Positions 1 through 11,827 of a stretch of DNA of 64,000 nucleotides are shown piece after piece. The translations under genes were made by a program, and so were the position numbers. The DNA comes from Bolinopsis microptera (lineage: Eukaryota; Ctenophora; Tentaculata; Lobata; Bolinopsidae), in NCBI RefSeq assembly GCF_026151205.1, contig NC_087083.1:11096944-11160943 (forward strand), read 5' to 3'. The notes under the pieces are model-generated. The model saw only the letters and a program-made list of their open reading frames with translations, was not told the DNA's origin and searched no databases. The first letter of the stretch is position 1. Each line of letters starts with the position of its first letter.

Positions 1-460
1 GGAGCTAGCGTATTAACCAATTAGGCCACGATTCCATATGCTGTGATGTAATATTTATATATCGATCTTCGCGCGTTACTGCAACTTAATTTGAAATACG
101 TAATTTATCATCGGGAAATACGTATGCGTAGTACCTACGCGTAGTCTCCCCAAAACGCATTTACCATCCTTGCTATAGTTAGCTACGCTCACCAACGAGG
201 CAATCATTGGGAATATTGTGTAGAGGAAATCGCTGACAGAGGTGCTGAAAGTGTAAAAATCAGGTTTCGGTTCTTAAATTTTCCTTTTTTATTCAAATCT
301 CTGCAATCTCGATATGTTTAAAAGAAAAAAATTCGATATCTATGGCCCTGTTTTAATTTTGGAAGATTTAAATAGTTAACACATATAGATTGCAGCGGAA
401 TCAAGCAGAAGAATTGCCAGTGAGCCATATAAAATTGTACCTATCCGGACGTTCACTTAC

Positions 461-627
461 TTGAATACGATTCTGAGAGACGGGTTCATGAAATGAGCCG
501 GCTTCCACTCTCTCCAAATGTTTCTCAAAGTGTAAATATTTAAACACATTGATAGGATAATCAAAACAGCCAGTACCGCACTGATACAAACGTCACCTCG
601 CCTCCTGAAAATTTCCGCCACGTTCAT
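461..627 (-). CDS. First coding exon of a membrane protein, possibly a GPCR (partial gene)
   Basis: Seen: read on the minus strand, an ATG at 627-625 has an in-frame TAG three codons upstream and opens 55 codons plus two bases, ending at a consensus donor GTAAGT (460-455). The peptide starts MNVAEIFRRRGD, then a hydrophobic stretch CISAVLAVLIILSMCLNIY, about residues 13-31, that fits one membrane helix, then a basic segment with WREWKP and MNPSLRIVFK. Family knowledge: a short N-terminus, a helix with an Asn near its end and a basic loop would suit helix 1 of a rhodopsin-like GPCR, but one helix does not prove it. The remaining exons must lie at lower coordinates, outside the window. The gene is on the same strand as the EF-hand gene and downstream of it, so it is probably independent. 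An overlapping frame (40 codons open over 461-580) is less convincing. Confidence 0.5.
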
Positions 628-1129
628 TGCTTCCTAAGATATGAGATGATTGTCAAACGTATAATAATTAAACTTCGAAACACTCAATCAGTAAAATGAA
701 TGATATGGATTATGACATTTTGCTGAAAGTGCAGTTTACTCTTAATCGAAGTTTGTATAGTAGCGGTTCAGTACCATGATGAGCTCGGTCCAGTGCACGC
801 TCTTTTTTGCCAAATCCTTTGATCCTTTGCCTCAAAATAAATTCATAAAATGAGAAATAAAAGTTTAGGCAAAATATGGCAATCAAATATTAAAAAGGAC
901 GAAAATTAATGCATTTATTATAAGCTGCAACAAGACGAGCTCTTTTAGTAATGTAAAATAAAATATTTTTAATTTTACCAAAACCCATAATCATGTGTTT
1001 ATGACGTCAAATAAATTTTTTATACAATGTAAACTAAAGTGTAAACAATTATTTGCAAGACCTGTGGTCGGAAATGGCTGTATCTTTTATACTTTTGAAT
1101 CTATGGACACTTAAATACAGGCTACAATT
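628..1129. other. No recognisable feature
   Basis: AT-rich sequence upstream of the exon at 461-627. It would hold that gene's promoter and 5' UTR, but no TATA box or other defined element can be assigned. Confidence 0.3.
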
Positions 1130-1528
1130 GACTGGCAAAGCGTCTATCCCTGAATATATATGTATATCTGTATGTATATGTCCCGACAATCTGTCGTAAA
1201 ACAGGGGTTCTAGAAAACCCATTTCCCGATGCTCCTGAAACCTGAAACTTTTTTTGCAGTCAATTTGGTCAACGTTTAGACGCCCTGAAAAATTTCAGAT
1301 CTCTAACTCAATTTTAACATGGTTTTTAGGGCACCTGAATATGGCGATTTTGGGTTTTTTACCGAATTTCGTATAACAGTGCTGGCGAGTATTTTATGCA
1401 AATTTCTTAAAAATCTGAACATAACTATTTTTTATTCCTGTCATCTTTGACATCAAATTAGAATGTTTTGAACTAAAAATAAATCTGCTGAACGACTTCC
1501 GATGAGTCTTAATGCCTGGAAAACTCCT

Positions 1529-1586
1529 GCCGGAGGCGGCGGCCTTCGGCCGCCGCCTCCGGCCGGAGTGCACGCTTTGCGTGCAC
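1529..1586. repeat. Two adjacent GC-rich perfect hairpins
   Basis: Hairpin 1 has 16-bp perfect arms (1529-1544 and 1548-1563) with core GGAGGCGGCGGCC and a 3-base loop TTC. Hairpin 2 follows at 1568-1586: GTGCACGC, loop TTT, GCGTGCAC. Both are strikingly GC-rich for this AT-rich window. They lie about 200 bp upstream of the LINE endonuclease ORF, so they may be part of that element's 5' UTR. Confidence 0.8.
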
Positions 1587-1610
1587 AAAAGAGGCTTGTA
1601 ACGTGTACCA

Positions 1611-1685
1611 AAGGGGGTATAATAGTAAAAGGGGTATAATAGTAAAGGGGGTATAATAGTAAAGGGGGTATAATAGTAAATGGGG
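1611..1685. repeat. Short minisatellite, about 18-bp unit
   Basis: Four to five near-identical copies of GGGGTATAATAGTAAA. It lies between the GC hairpins and the LINE ORF start and is probably part of the LINE 5' leader. Confidence 0.8.
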
Positions 1686-1791
1686 AACATAGTATACCCA
1701 CAATAAATGCAACGGTCGTGCTTGCCAGCACTGTGATAATAGTTTTAAAAGGTTTTTAAAGGTTAAACTAAGTTTTTTTTAGATTGACCGT

Positions 1792-2985
1792 ATGGGTAAC
1801 GCCAGCGGCGGAGAGACGACAACATCGCCCTCCGTAATGTTTACCTCAGCTACAGGACGATCCCTGTTTGCTACACTCCTCATCAGCTTCGCCACCTTTA
1901 ACATACGTGGCCTCGGTTCTTGTGATGATCCAGACGACATCCACAGCAAACGGGAGCAACTGGGTACCGATTGTCTACGGTACGGCATAGATATCTGCGC
2001 TATTCAGGAGACTAAGGTTGTAAAACCGGATTCTTGCAGTCTTAGCAACGGATACAAACTCTTATTGTTTGAGCAGAAAAATGGCCGGCACTATGGACTC
2101 GGTTTTGTTATCAGTCCCCGATTTATTGACTATGTGGTATGCTGGAACAGTATCAGTGATCGAGTAAGCTTTTTGGACCTAGAACTCCCTACAAAATCAG
2201 GAAAATTTATCAAATGTAGGGTGGTCAATGTATATGGGCCACACAAGAAACTTGCAGAAAATGATCAACAACTGTTGATCAACTTCTACGGCCAAGTTAG
2301 GGACGCTCTAAATGTCCCTGCTAATGTTGAGATATTTGTTTTGGGGGATTTTAATTCAAAGTTGGGAAAAATGACTACTTCAGATAAGGACTTTGGTTTT
2401 GGTCGTTTCATGGGTAAACATGGTATGGGTTTGCGCAACGATATGGGGGAAAACTTGTTAGACTTGTTATCAGAATTTGACCTCTTTGCCTCCAACACTG
2501 GTTTTTATCATCCTGCTCGACATACGACCACCTACACTGGCTGGAGGAAGGACTGGAGTGCCGGGCGAAATAGTAAAAAGACGATCCCGGTCTATTCTCA
2601 GATCGATTTCATCCTGTGTCGGAGTAGGTCGAAGCCAATGCTACAAGATTCTAGATCTTATGCAGGCACTTTGACATACTCTGATCACAGATTTGTTGTC
2701 ACTAGAGTAGACTTTAAGGACATCTGTCTTTGCTATAAACGCCACTCCAAGACATCCTTAAAGTTCAACACCTCTGAACTCACCTCGAACCCCACCATTC
2801 AGGTGAAATATCGTCAATCCTTAGATGATAACTTAAGTAACACTGTTTCTGCTCTGGATCCAAATTCAGACTTGAATGGCTTACTTGAGTCCATAAAGGA
2901 TGCTGCAAAATCGTCAATTGGTGTCATCAGACACAGGAAACGTAATCGCAGCGACGATGATGCAGATAACCTTGTGACGCATTGA
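1792..2985 (+). CDS. LINE retrotransposon ORF: APE-type endonuclease domain, 3' truncated
   Basis: The 397-codon reading frame contains a complete exonuclease-endonuclease-phosphatase fold as found at the N-terminus of non-LTR retrotransposon polyproteins. Motifs in order: FNIRG (residues 36-40, Asn37), IQETK (71-75, catalytic Glu73), VYGPH (147-151), LGDFN (184-188, Asp186 and Asn188), QIDFI (270-274), and SDHR (297-300, Asp298 and His299). The enzyme nicks target DNA to prime reverse transcription. The frame ends at a TGA created where the coding sequence runs into a GAGGCAC-rich array (2980 onward). No reverse transcriptase follows, so the copy is dead. The CR1/L2-like RT fragment at 58507-59320 could belong to the same family, but the two parts do not overlap. 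Start chosen: ATG in TATGGGTAACG at 1792. Confidence 0.85.
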   Translation: MGNASGGETTTSPSVMFTSATGRSLFATLLISFATFNIRGLGSCDDPDDIHSKREQLGTDCLRYGIDICAIQETKVVKPDSCSLSNGYKLLLFEQKNGRHYGLGFVISPRFIDYVVCWNSISDRVSFLDLELPTKSGKFIKCRVVNVYGPHKKLAENDQQLLINFYGQVRDALNVPANVEIFVLGDFNSKLGKMTTSDKDFGFGRFMGKHGMGLRNDMGENLLDLLSEFDLFASNTGFYHPARHTTTYTGWRKDWSAGRNSKKTIPVYSQIDFILCRSRSKPMLQDSRSYAGTLTYSDHRFVVTRVDFKDICLCYKRHSKTSLKFNTSELTSNPTIQVKYRQSLDDNLSNTVSALDPNSDLNGLLESIKDAAKSSIGVIRHRKRNRSDDDADNLVTH

Positions 2986-3621
2986 GGCACTGAGGCACTT
3001 GAGGCAGCACTTTGAGGCACTTGAGGCACCATTTTGAGGCCCTGAGGCACTTGAGGCACCACTTTGAGGCCCTTGAGGCACCACTTTGAGGCCCTGAGGC
3101 ACTTGAGGCACCAATTTTCAACTCTTGATACATCGTACAGGGTTAGAAACATAATATGATGATTAATGGATTGATCTCGTGACTAACTGACTTACTAGAC
3201 TAATCATTACTCAGTACTCGTCCAAATTATTGTGCCGATAATGTTCAACGGTTCAAAATGTAAAACATTATTCTTATTTATATTTGGAATTTGGATGCTC
3301 ATTTCTAAACATTACTTATTATTACTCAAATTTCACCGCTGAACTTGAAGATGCATAAATATGGGGTAGTTTAAAATTTAAATATTACGTTTTCAATGTT
3401 TTGAAATATTTACACTTGAGAGTGCCGCAAATTGGCGCCTCGAGTGCCGCAGTGCCCCGAAATGTTGTCCCAAATGCCTCAAAGTGGTGCCTCAGGGCCT
3501 CAAAGTGGTGCCTCAATGGCCTCAAAGTGGTGCCTCAAGTGCCTCAGGGCCTCAAAGTGCTGCCTCAAGTGCCTCAAAGTACTGCCTCAAGTGCCTCAGT
3601 GCCTCAATACGTAACAAGGTT
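2968..3621. mobile_element. Fold-back element with minisatellite inverted arms
   Basis: The left boundary AACCTTGTGACGCATTGAGG and the right boundary (ending 3621) are inverted copies with few differences. The arms are GAGGCAC-type tandem arrays, left 2980-3115 and right, in reverse complement as GTGCCTC, about 3420-3606. The centre (3120-3415) is AT-rich and non-coding. The left end falls exactly where the LINE ORF is interrupted. Read together this looks like a fold-back transposon inserted in the LINE. No transposase is present. Confidence 0.6.
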
Positions 3622-4093
3622 GTCTCAGGCCACAAAATCAAGGCTAAAGAAATTTTCAACCCGATCAATATTGATCGTCGGCTTGACAAGAAAAACTAGA
3701 CAGGAAGCCACGTATAGCACTATTGCTCTATTGTCATGACAACACTGTTCATGTCGTGACCAAAAGGGAACTCATCACCTTAGCATAGGAAAGTTGTGAA
3801 AATATTAAATCCATAAGCAATATGAATTTAACGTATAAGACTTGGAGTCATCCTCAACCTTTTTTTCAAAACCCTCGATTTCCAACTCAAAATTTCGACC
3901 CACTTAACTATAATGATCACCCTCTTAAGATTTAAATAGGCCAACATTTTTGTGAAAGTCCTTTACTGGTAGTGGTAACGCTCGCGGTTTATCAATGAAA
4001 TGAGTTGACTTAACACTATTTTTATTATTTACTCCATATTAGGGAACAAAAAGAGCTCAAACATATTTGAGCTTCCAGACAGAAGAGTGGAAG
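3622..4093. other. Unassigned sequence
   Basis: The first about 80 bases could be a remnant of the interrupted LINE (a short Lys-rich open stretch up to 3699). The rest is AT-rich with nothing recognisable. Confidence 0.25.
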
Positions 4094-5056
4094 CTTCTAG
4101 TAAATAAGTATAACTACACCACGGTTAGTAAGTAAATATAACTACACCACGGTTAGTAAATAAGTATAACTACACCACGGTTAGTAAATAAATATAACTA
4201 CACCACGGTTAGTAAATAAGTATAACTACACCACGGTTAGTAAATAAGTATAACTACACCACGGTTAGTAAATAAGTATAACTACACCACGGTAAGTAAA
4301 TAAGTATAACTACACCACGGTTAGTAAATAAGTATAACTACACCACGGTTAGTAAATAAGTATAACTACACCACGGTAAGTAAATAAGTATAACTACACC
4401 ACGGTTAGTAAATAGGTATAACTACACCACGGTTAGTAAATAGGTATAACTACACCACGGTTAGTAAATAAGTATAACTACACCACGGTTAGTAAATAAG
4501 TATAACTACACCACGGTTAGTAAATAAGTATAACTACACCACGGTTAGTAAATAAGTATAATTACACCACCGTTAGTAAATAAGTATAACTACACCACGG
4601 TTAGTAAATAAGTATAACTACACCACGGTTAGTAAATAAGTATAACTACACCACGTTAGTAAATAAGTATAACTACACCACGGTTAGTAAATAAGTATAA
4701 CTACACCACGGTTAGTAAATAAGTATAACTACACCACGGTTAGTAAATAAGTATAACTACACCACGGTTAGTAAATAAGTATAACTACACCACGGTTAGT
4801 AAATAAGTATAACTACACCACCGTTAGTAAATAAGTATAACTACACCACGGTTAGTAAATAAGTATAACTACACCACGGTTAGTAAATAAGTATAACTAC
4901 ACCACCGTTAGTAAATAAGTATAACTACACCACGGTTAGTAAATAAGTATAACTACACCACGGTTAGTAAATAAGTATAACTACACCACCGTTAGTAAAT
5001 AAGTATAACTACACCACGGTTAGTAAATAAGTATAACTACACCACGGTTAGTAAAC
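4094..5056. repeat. Minisatellite, 28-bp unit, about 34 copies
   Basis: Head-to-tail array of the unit GTTAGTAAATAAGTATAACT followed by ACACCACG. Copies differ by single substitutions (GGTAAG, CCG, AGGTATA variants). There are no spacers between units. Confidence 0.95.
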
Positions 5057-5726
5057 GGTTAATGAAGATTTAACACCATCCCAACTGGCTGAGGGATAAG
5101 GAGTCTAAAGATCCCCAACACTTTCTAAAAGATAGGGATTTTAAGTACAATTATAAAAAGTGGCAAAAAGTACTTATGTGAAAATAATGATAGTTTTCTT
5201 TTTTGCCGCCCCGGTAACATTAGTACCCTGAAATATTATTTTCGCGTCGACCGAACGTTCTGATAGTGAACCATACTCAATGTTTAAGTGTTTGAAACGT
5301 TGACTAAACAAAACAACCTCATCATGTTAAATTAGGTCGAAGCTACAATAATTATCCCTCCAAACTAAAGGAGAAAAGGTGTCATTGTCAAAAATATGTT
5401 ATATAATATGTAATTGTAGCAAGCAATTGTTTATCTTACTGTTATATTTTCATCCGTTCAAATGGTTTATTTTGAGTTAAACCTCTTCAAGGAATGATAG
5501 ATAATTACTTCATCAAAGTCAATAAATTTTGAATGGCATTTTTCTCCTTTGGATAAATATGAACTGTCGACGTTTCACTATACATACTGAGAACAGAAAA
5601 TTGATATGTCGTCAAAAATAATTGGGAAACTTTCACACGGTGAACCTTCAATAATAATATAAGTAAAAATAAATGACAGTCGCTCTAAGACTAAATAAGA
5701 GGTTTGAATATTGCATTATTATAATA
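5057..5726. other. No recognisable feature
   Basis: AT-rich sequence between the 28-bp minisatellite and the Helitron-like element. No open frame with coding character was seen. Confidence 0.3.
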
Positions 5727-6660
<934 letters not shown>

Positions 6661-8749
6661 TTGAGATTATTGTTTAAGATCTAGTTATTATACAAGAGGC
6701 GCAGCAGCATTGTTACAAATATCATAATATTGTTGTCGCTACCAATAATTGTTTATCTTAAACTTAGTGTTGCTTAGTTTAATAGTCTCATCTGTTGCAA
6801 ATTTGTATATCTATAGTAAAACATTTACACAAAGGCTGAACAAAAAAGCTGAAATAAACTTTACTCAGGGGCTCCCCTTTTCGTTGATTCATGAGGAGCC
6901 ATAACTTTGAATATCAAAAAGCAAGGTAACTATACTGAATCAGAATGAAGTTTATTAATGTTCTTCATATTATTATAGTTGATGGGTTTAAACTTTAACT
7001 TGTCAAATTCATGGCCGGCAGTTTAAAGTTTGACAATCTGTACGTGGATTTTCTTACCTCCAAGAAATTGTGACTGCGTTTGAAACCCATGTGATGGTCT
7101 CCGGTGCGTTACCTAAGGTTTCTTATAAGGCTATAGTATTTTATAACCGCTATACGGTATTTATTTATTTCATCTATAATATAAAGTGTTGAAATTGGGC
7201 AGCTAGGCTGAATTTTGTAAAATTTTCAGTTTGAAACAAATAGTTTAAAACATGCGACCAAAGTTTTGATAATTAATAAAATTAGAATTAGTTGAGCTCA
7301 ATACAATAATAATAAGTTATTTTAACTTTATCGGTTAAAAGTTCGTCAATTGAATTTAAAAGTTCGTGGGGTTGATCGGTTCATAAGTTAGGTAATCGCT
7401 TTTAAAGGTTTTTGCTTTTAAAAGAGTGCTTTTTCCCAACTATGGCTTTATTTGTAAGTTTGTAGGCCTAGGTTTCCACGGCCACTGTATCGACAATTTA
7501 ATAAAACAATTTAAAACAACTAGACCCATAAAGTATTAATCCATAAGTTACAAGCCATCAGGAGCCTCATTTCTCCGTTAATAAAACTACAGTTTAAAGT
7601 TGTTATTTCAAGCTTGGTTAGTAATTTAAATTTAGTTTGACAAGAAATAGGGCCAATAATTACGGCCAATTTATTTTATATATTATTTAATGCTGGCTGG
7701 AAGTGCAACATCCCTTCCGGCATTAATCTGACAGTAGTTTATATTAACAGTTAGTCACCCTTCCATTGCATCCAGTACTCTAGGTGCCAAATATGTCAAA
7801 CATCGTAATATCAAACTTTAAAAGGTTATATACAGCGTTTCTAAGTTCTATGAGGTGTCACAAAACAATTCAGAAAATTAGCAATGTTCAAGCCACAATC
7901 CACACTGTTTACATTCCTTGATTTCCTAAGGCGCTGCATCTCTCTGATCTAGGAAGCGAAAACTTTGATCGCTAATTTGAGGGTGATGTAATTAGACCCA
8001 CGATGCGAAACGTTAATGTGGCTTTTGCTATGTGTTGGTTCAGCCGAATTAATTATTATGTAATCAAGTTTATTTTTCTCTTTTAGTTAGTTGTCATCCG
8101 GCCAAACATTAAGCAACTTATATTGCAGCACCATTTTTCAATTAGAATATTAAAATATGTCATTGTAATTTTGCATGGCTGAAATGTAACGCTTGATTTG
8201 TATATATAATAATTAATTGAATTTTCAAATAAAAAAAAAAAAATAGCACAATGTTTCTGTTTCACGCCCTATTACTATTTTAGCCAAAGTTGCAAAATTC
8301 GCGGTGTGTACCTTTAAGGACCTGCTTCTGAAAATTTTCCACGAGATATAATACCTGTTACCACTTATTTTGCATTCTCAGTTTGTCACATTACTGAATC
8401 GGTGTGTCTCTTATAAGTATCAAAATGTTTGAATACCAAGGATTGGTGACTAGTTCATACTTCATGCTTTCATAGGCAAAATGCAATCCAAGAAACTTTT
8501 AAAAAGGTGCCGAACTCCACGAACTTTTAAAACCGGTTACCAAACGTTTACCGAAATTATAATTCACCATAATATATACTTCAGTAGTGAAACGCTTATT
8601 TCGAATTATCCCATAGCTTAGTATAACTATAAGCTGATTGGTTTATAAAGCACAATTATCAGGCAGTGTCACGTGCCATGCAATTGCCTGTTTTGGCAGT
8701 CTATAGTCTATAATAGCTCCAAGGCCGATTGTGTCATTGTATTTTTTCC
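6661..8749. other. No recognisable feature
   Basis: About 2 kb of AT-rich sequence without a coding-like frame or clear repeat. An A13 run occurs near 8230. Confidence 0.3.
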
Positions 8750-9338
8750 ATTCACACTCTTTTGTAAAAAAATAATAGTGAAAGGTTACGAATAGTCGTT
8801 TTTGCAGAAAAACGTGGATTTAATTGGAGAACGAGGTAGGTAGATTTAAATATGTCGGCAGTCCTTACTTCTATCCGTTACTATGACAACTAGCCGCGCG
8901 CGGCGCGCGAGGACTACTTGCGGGGATGTGAAGTATAGCTAGCCATACCAGTGGTCAATGAATGCGCGGTGCGAGCGTATTTTAATGTATACTATGTAAT
9001 CTATAATATAAGGTTATAAGCCCAATTTGTATGTGGTACGCGTAGTGTATTGTTAACGGGTGATACTCGTAAAATATTTGTTCCATATATGGACTTGACA
9101 CACGCTGTAACCCCTTTTGAGCGCGCGCGAAGCCGGCTGGCTTCGCGTGCACGAGAGGTATACAATTAGTATTACAACGTTTGGCAAATATGGACCGTCG
9201 ACGAGTCCAACTCGGCGCGCGTCCTGGTAGGTTGTAAACCTACAAAGTGTACTTATGATGTGTACATGAGTATAGTTTACTTTTGCTTACAATTTCTTGA
9301 ATTACAGATACTCATACAAGTTAAGTTTTACGGCAATT

Positions 9339-10334
9339 GAATTGAATATGAAGTGTCTCCTGTATTTAAAGCTTTAAAGCATAATTTATCAATATTTGAT
9401 ATTGTTATTATGAATTGAGTTGATTAGAGCTTATAGTTATATTTAAAGTTATAGTGAATGGAAATCTAGCATCCGCCAAAACAAAAACAACGGGGTCAAT
9501 TCTTGTTACTGTTATAATTTACAATTTAATATTGAACATTGTTTTAAACACGTATGACGTAGAAAAAATCTAGAAACCAGCTTTACTGAGAATGCCGGCA
9601 AAATTTTCATGTTCGAAATTTCAAAAAACATAAAAATTAAACTTATTTTAGCAGTTTTTGGCAAATAAACTTAAATATTTTAATTAATTGAACGGTAAAA
9701 AATACGTCTAATACGTTTTGAAAAGTCCCGTATATAGGGCCATCCAGACAACGTGTTTTTTAAAGTCATGTCATGTGATACTGATAGTCAAGTGTAGAGT
9801 AATTAATCATCATCGGATCATCCAGTTGATGATCATGATTCAAATTTCAATGTGTCATGTGTGATGACTGATAGAAAACATACAAATTAGTATAAAACAT
9901 AAAATAAATTGGAAAAAACTTCAGATAACATCATTAATTTAAAGTTTTAATTTCACTCTTAACTTAAACTAGAACTAAGCAGTGTTAAACATACCAAAGG
10001 CCATTAAATACTCATATTTACAAGTGCTGGATGAATTACCATAGTATTAGTACCTCAATGCATTTGCTAACAGTAACAACAATGTCCGATACAATGGAAT
10101 GAGCGTAGTAATAGATTTAAGATTAAATTATCATGAGGCCCAATTATAATTACTCCATTGTATCTATATAATTGATAGTGAACAATATTTGGTTTGGCCG
10201 TTTATAGGCCATATAGCGTCTGTATCTTGGCAAGATTGTATCTTGGCGATATTATAATAGTAGCCATATAATAGATGCCGTATAATGGCCAAACATACTG
10301 CCTCAATTTCCTGTTGAGACGATGCTGCATGGTC
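9339..10334. other. Segment inside transposon copy A, downstream of terminal exon C
   Basis: About 1 kb of AT-rich DNA, absent from the related element at 60783-62222. It would contain the 3' UTR of the isoform ending at 10335. I see no AATAAA on the minus strand that I would call with confidence. Confidence 0.3.
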
Positions 10335-10457
10335 TCAAGTGATTTGCTTGATCATCTCAATAAACTCGCCAAAGTCAATACAACCGTCTTTGTTAGTATC
10401 AACGTAATACATAACCTCGTCCACTTCCTCCGCATCCATTTTCAGGTCTTCAGCTAC
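10335..10457 (-). CDS. Alternative terminal exon C of the EF-hand gene (EF-hand IV)
   Basis: Forty codons followed by TGA (10337-10335). The peptide VAEDLKMDAEEVDEVMYYV leads into the calcium loop DTNKDGCIDFGE and ends FIEMIKQIT. The loop has Asp1, Asn3, Lys4, Asp5, Gly6, Ile8 and Glu12, so it looks able to bind calcium. The acceptor is CAG at 10460-10458. An alternative CAG six bases upstream would add Tyr-Gln; both keep phase 0, matching the donor at 18376. The tail is the shortest of the three terminal exons. The exon lies in a 1.47-kb segment that splits transposon copy A. Confidence 0.8.
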   Translation of the reverse strand, partial: VAEDLKMDAEEVDEVMYYVDTNKDGCIDFGEFIEMIKQIT

Positions 10458-10811
10458 CTGATACTGTTTTTAGGGTTAATATAAGCAAGGCTGTAAAATT
10501 TTCGTCAAAAGTACGGCGCATTATTAGAGTTTTCAAAAAATACGCGAATAATTCGCCAATTTACTAATTCAAGTTTTAATTTTTAGGGCTGTTAAATTTG
10601 CCAAAAAATGCGCGGGAAATTCGATAAAAATGCGGCTGAGGGAACGCGCAGCATTTTCGAGTTTGATCTTTATTTGATCTCTTAAGCCGCGTCTCCGCAG
10701 TAAGTTTAAAATTATTTGTGATTTCCTGTTCCCGTATTTTCTAAGTCAACTTTTTTCAAAGTTTTTCTGGAAACTACTTTTGTTCATGTTTCATGCTACC
10801 CTGATCATTAT
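10458..10811. other. Intronic segment with a duplicated block
   Basis: It lies directly upstream of terminal exon C. The block 10735-10804 (CTAAGTCAAC...CCTGATCATTAT) recurs at 12915-13019, on the other side of transposon copy A, with an 18-bp ATGCTACCCTGATGATT tandem in the second copy. Confidence 0.5.
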
Positions 10812-11405
10812 AGGCGGTGCACGATAAAAATAAACTTGCTCGGATTTTCAAAATTTTTGTACCATCGTTTTCTAGAGACTGTGAGAATTTTCACAGTAGC
10901 AAATTTATTATGCCTGTTTGGAATGATCAGTGAGTTTCGCCTAGGTGCCATATTTGATGGTGCGCGGCTTTTGGAGCAAAATTAGGTGTAAAAGTCGCGT
11001 AATTTGACGAAATTCGTTGATTTTTGTCGTATTATTCTGTCATATCTTCCGTTCGATCCTGAACATAAATCATGCTGAAAATTTGTCAAAACCTTCCAAT
11101 CATACTTAACTACCGAACCTAATTTAGTTGGGAGAGATTGGGCTTGATTAAGAGGTCTAAAAATGACAAAATAGGTATAAATTCGTTGATAACTCAATAG
11201 TAGAGGCTCTTACGGGCAAAAAGACGTGTTTTCTGCTATGAGTTTAGAGACCTAACTATTAATTGGACACAATAGTATGATGTGTAAGGATCGAGAATAT
11301 GTTAAGAAATATAAATATAGCCTTATAAGTCACGTGTTATTCCAATGCGCGTTTTAAACTTTGACAGTCTATAACTCTTAGGCCTATAAAGTAATTATAT
11401 TCATG

Positions 11406-11510
11406 TTATAAATCAAGAGGCTTGCATATAATGAACATATTGACACGGGTGCAGAGTTGAGTCTGTACGGAACCTAGTAGTTTCAGATCCTTGTTTAACT
11501 TGCCGTACAG
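11406..11510. repeat. 105-bp direct repeat, copy 1
   Basis: It is essentially identical to 11723-11827, from TTATAAATCAAGAGGCTTGC to TTGCCGTACAG. Both copies are inside the transposon at 11200-12480, separated by about 212 bp. The arrangement could be a miniature LTR-like element or a simple internal duplication. Confidence 0.85.
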
Positions 11511-11722
11511 CAAGGTCATCCACTACTTTAGCCCGGCGAGGCACATAACTCCCTCTACAACTCCATGACAAATGTTTCATATATACTAGCCGAGTTCACA
11601 AGTTATATCCTTGTGTTTGAGAAGAGCTCGTTAGAACTGCTTCCTTTCCCTTCAGTATCCCACAGTCTTTCGAGTTTCGTAACTGCCAGAGAACTCTCTT
11701 AAACAATTACTAGACTCGGTGA

Positions 11723-11827
11723 TTATAAATCAAGAGGCTTGCATATAATGAACATATTGACACGGGTGCAGAGTTGAGTCTGTACGGAACCTAGTAGTTT
11801 CAGATCCTTGTTTAACTTGCCGTACAG
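11723..11827. repeat. 105-bp direct repeat, copy 2
   Basis: Second copy of the repeat at 11406-11510, in the same orientation and with no difference noticed by eye. Confidence 0.85.

Noticed and set aside
1394-1731. Minus-strand frames rich in Pro, Tyr and Thr near the GC hairpins
   Set aside because: They are antisense to the LINE leader and generated by the TATAATAGTAAA repeat.
4094-5056. 28-bp repeat array resembling a CRISPR in unit size
   Set aside because: Units are head-to-tail without spacers, and the window is eukaryotic.
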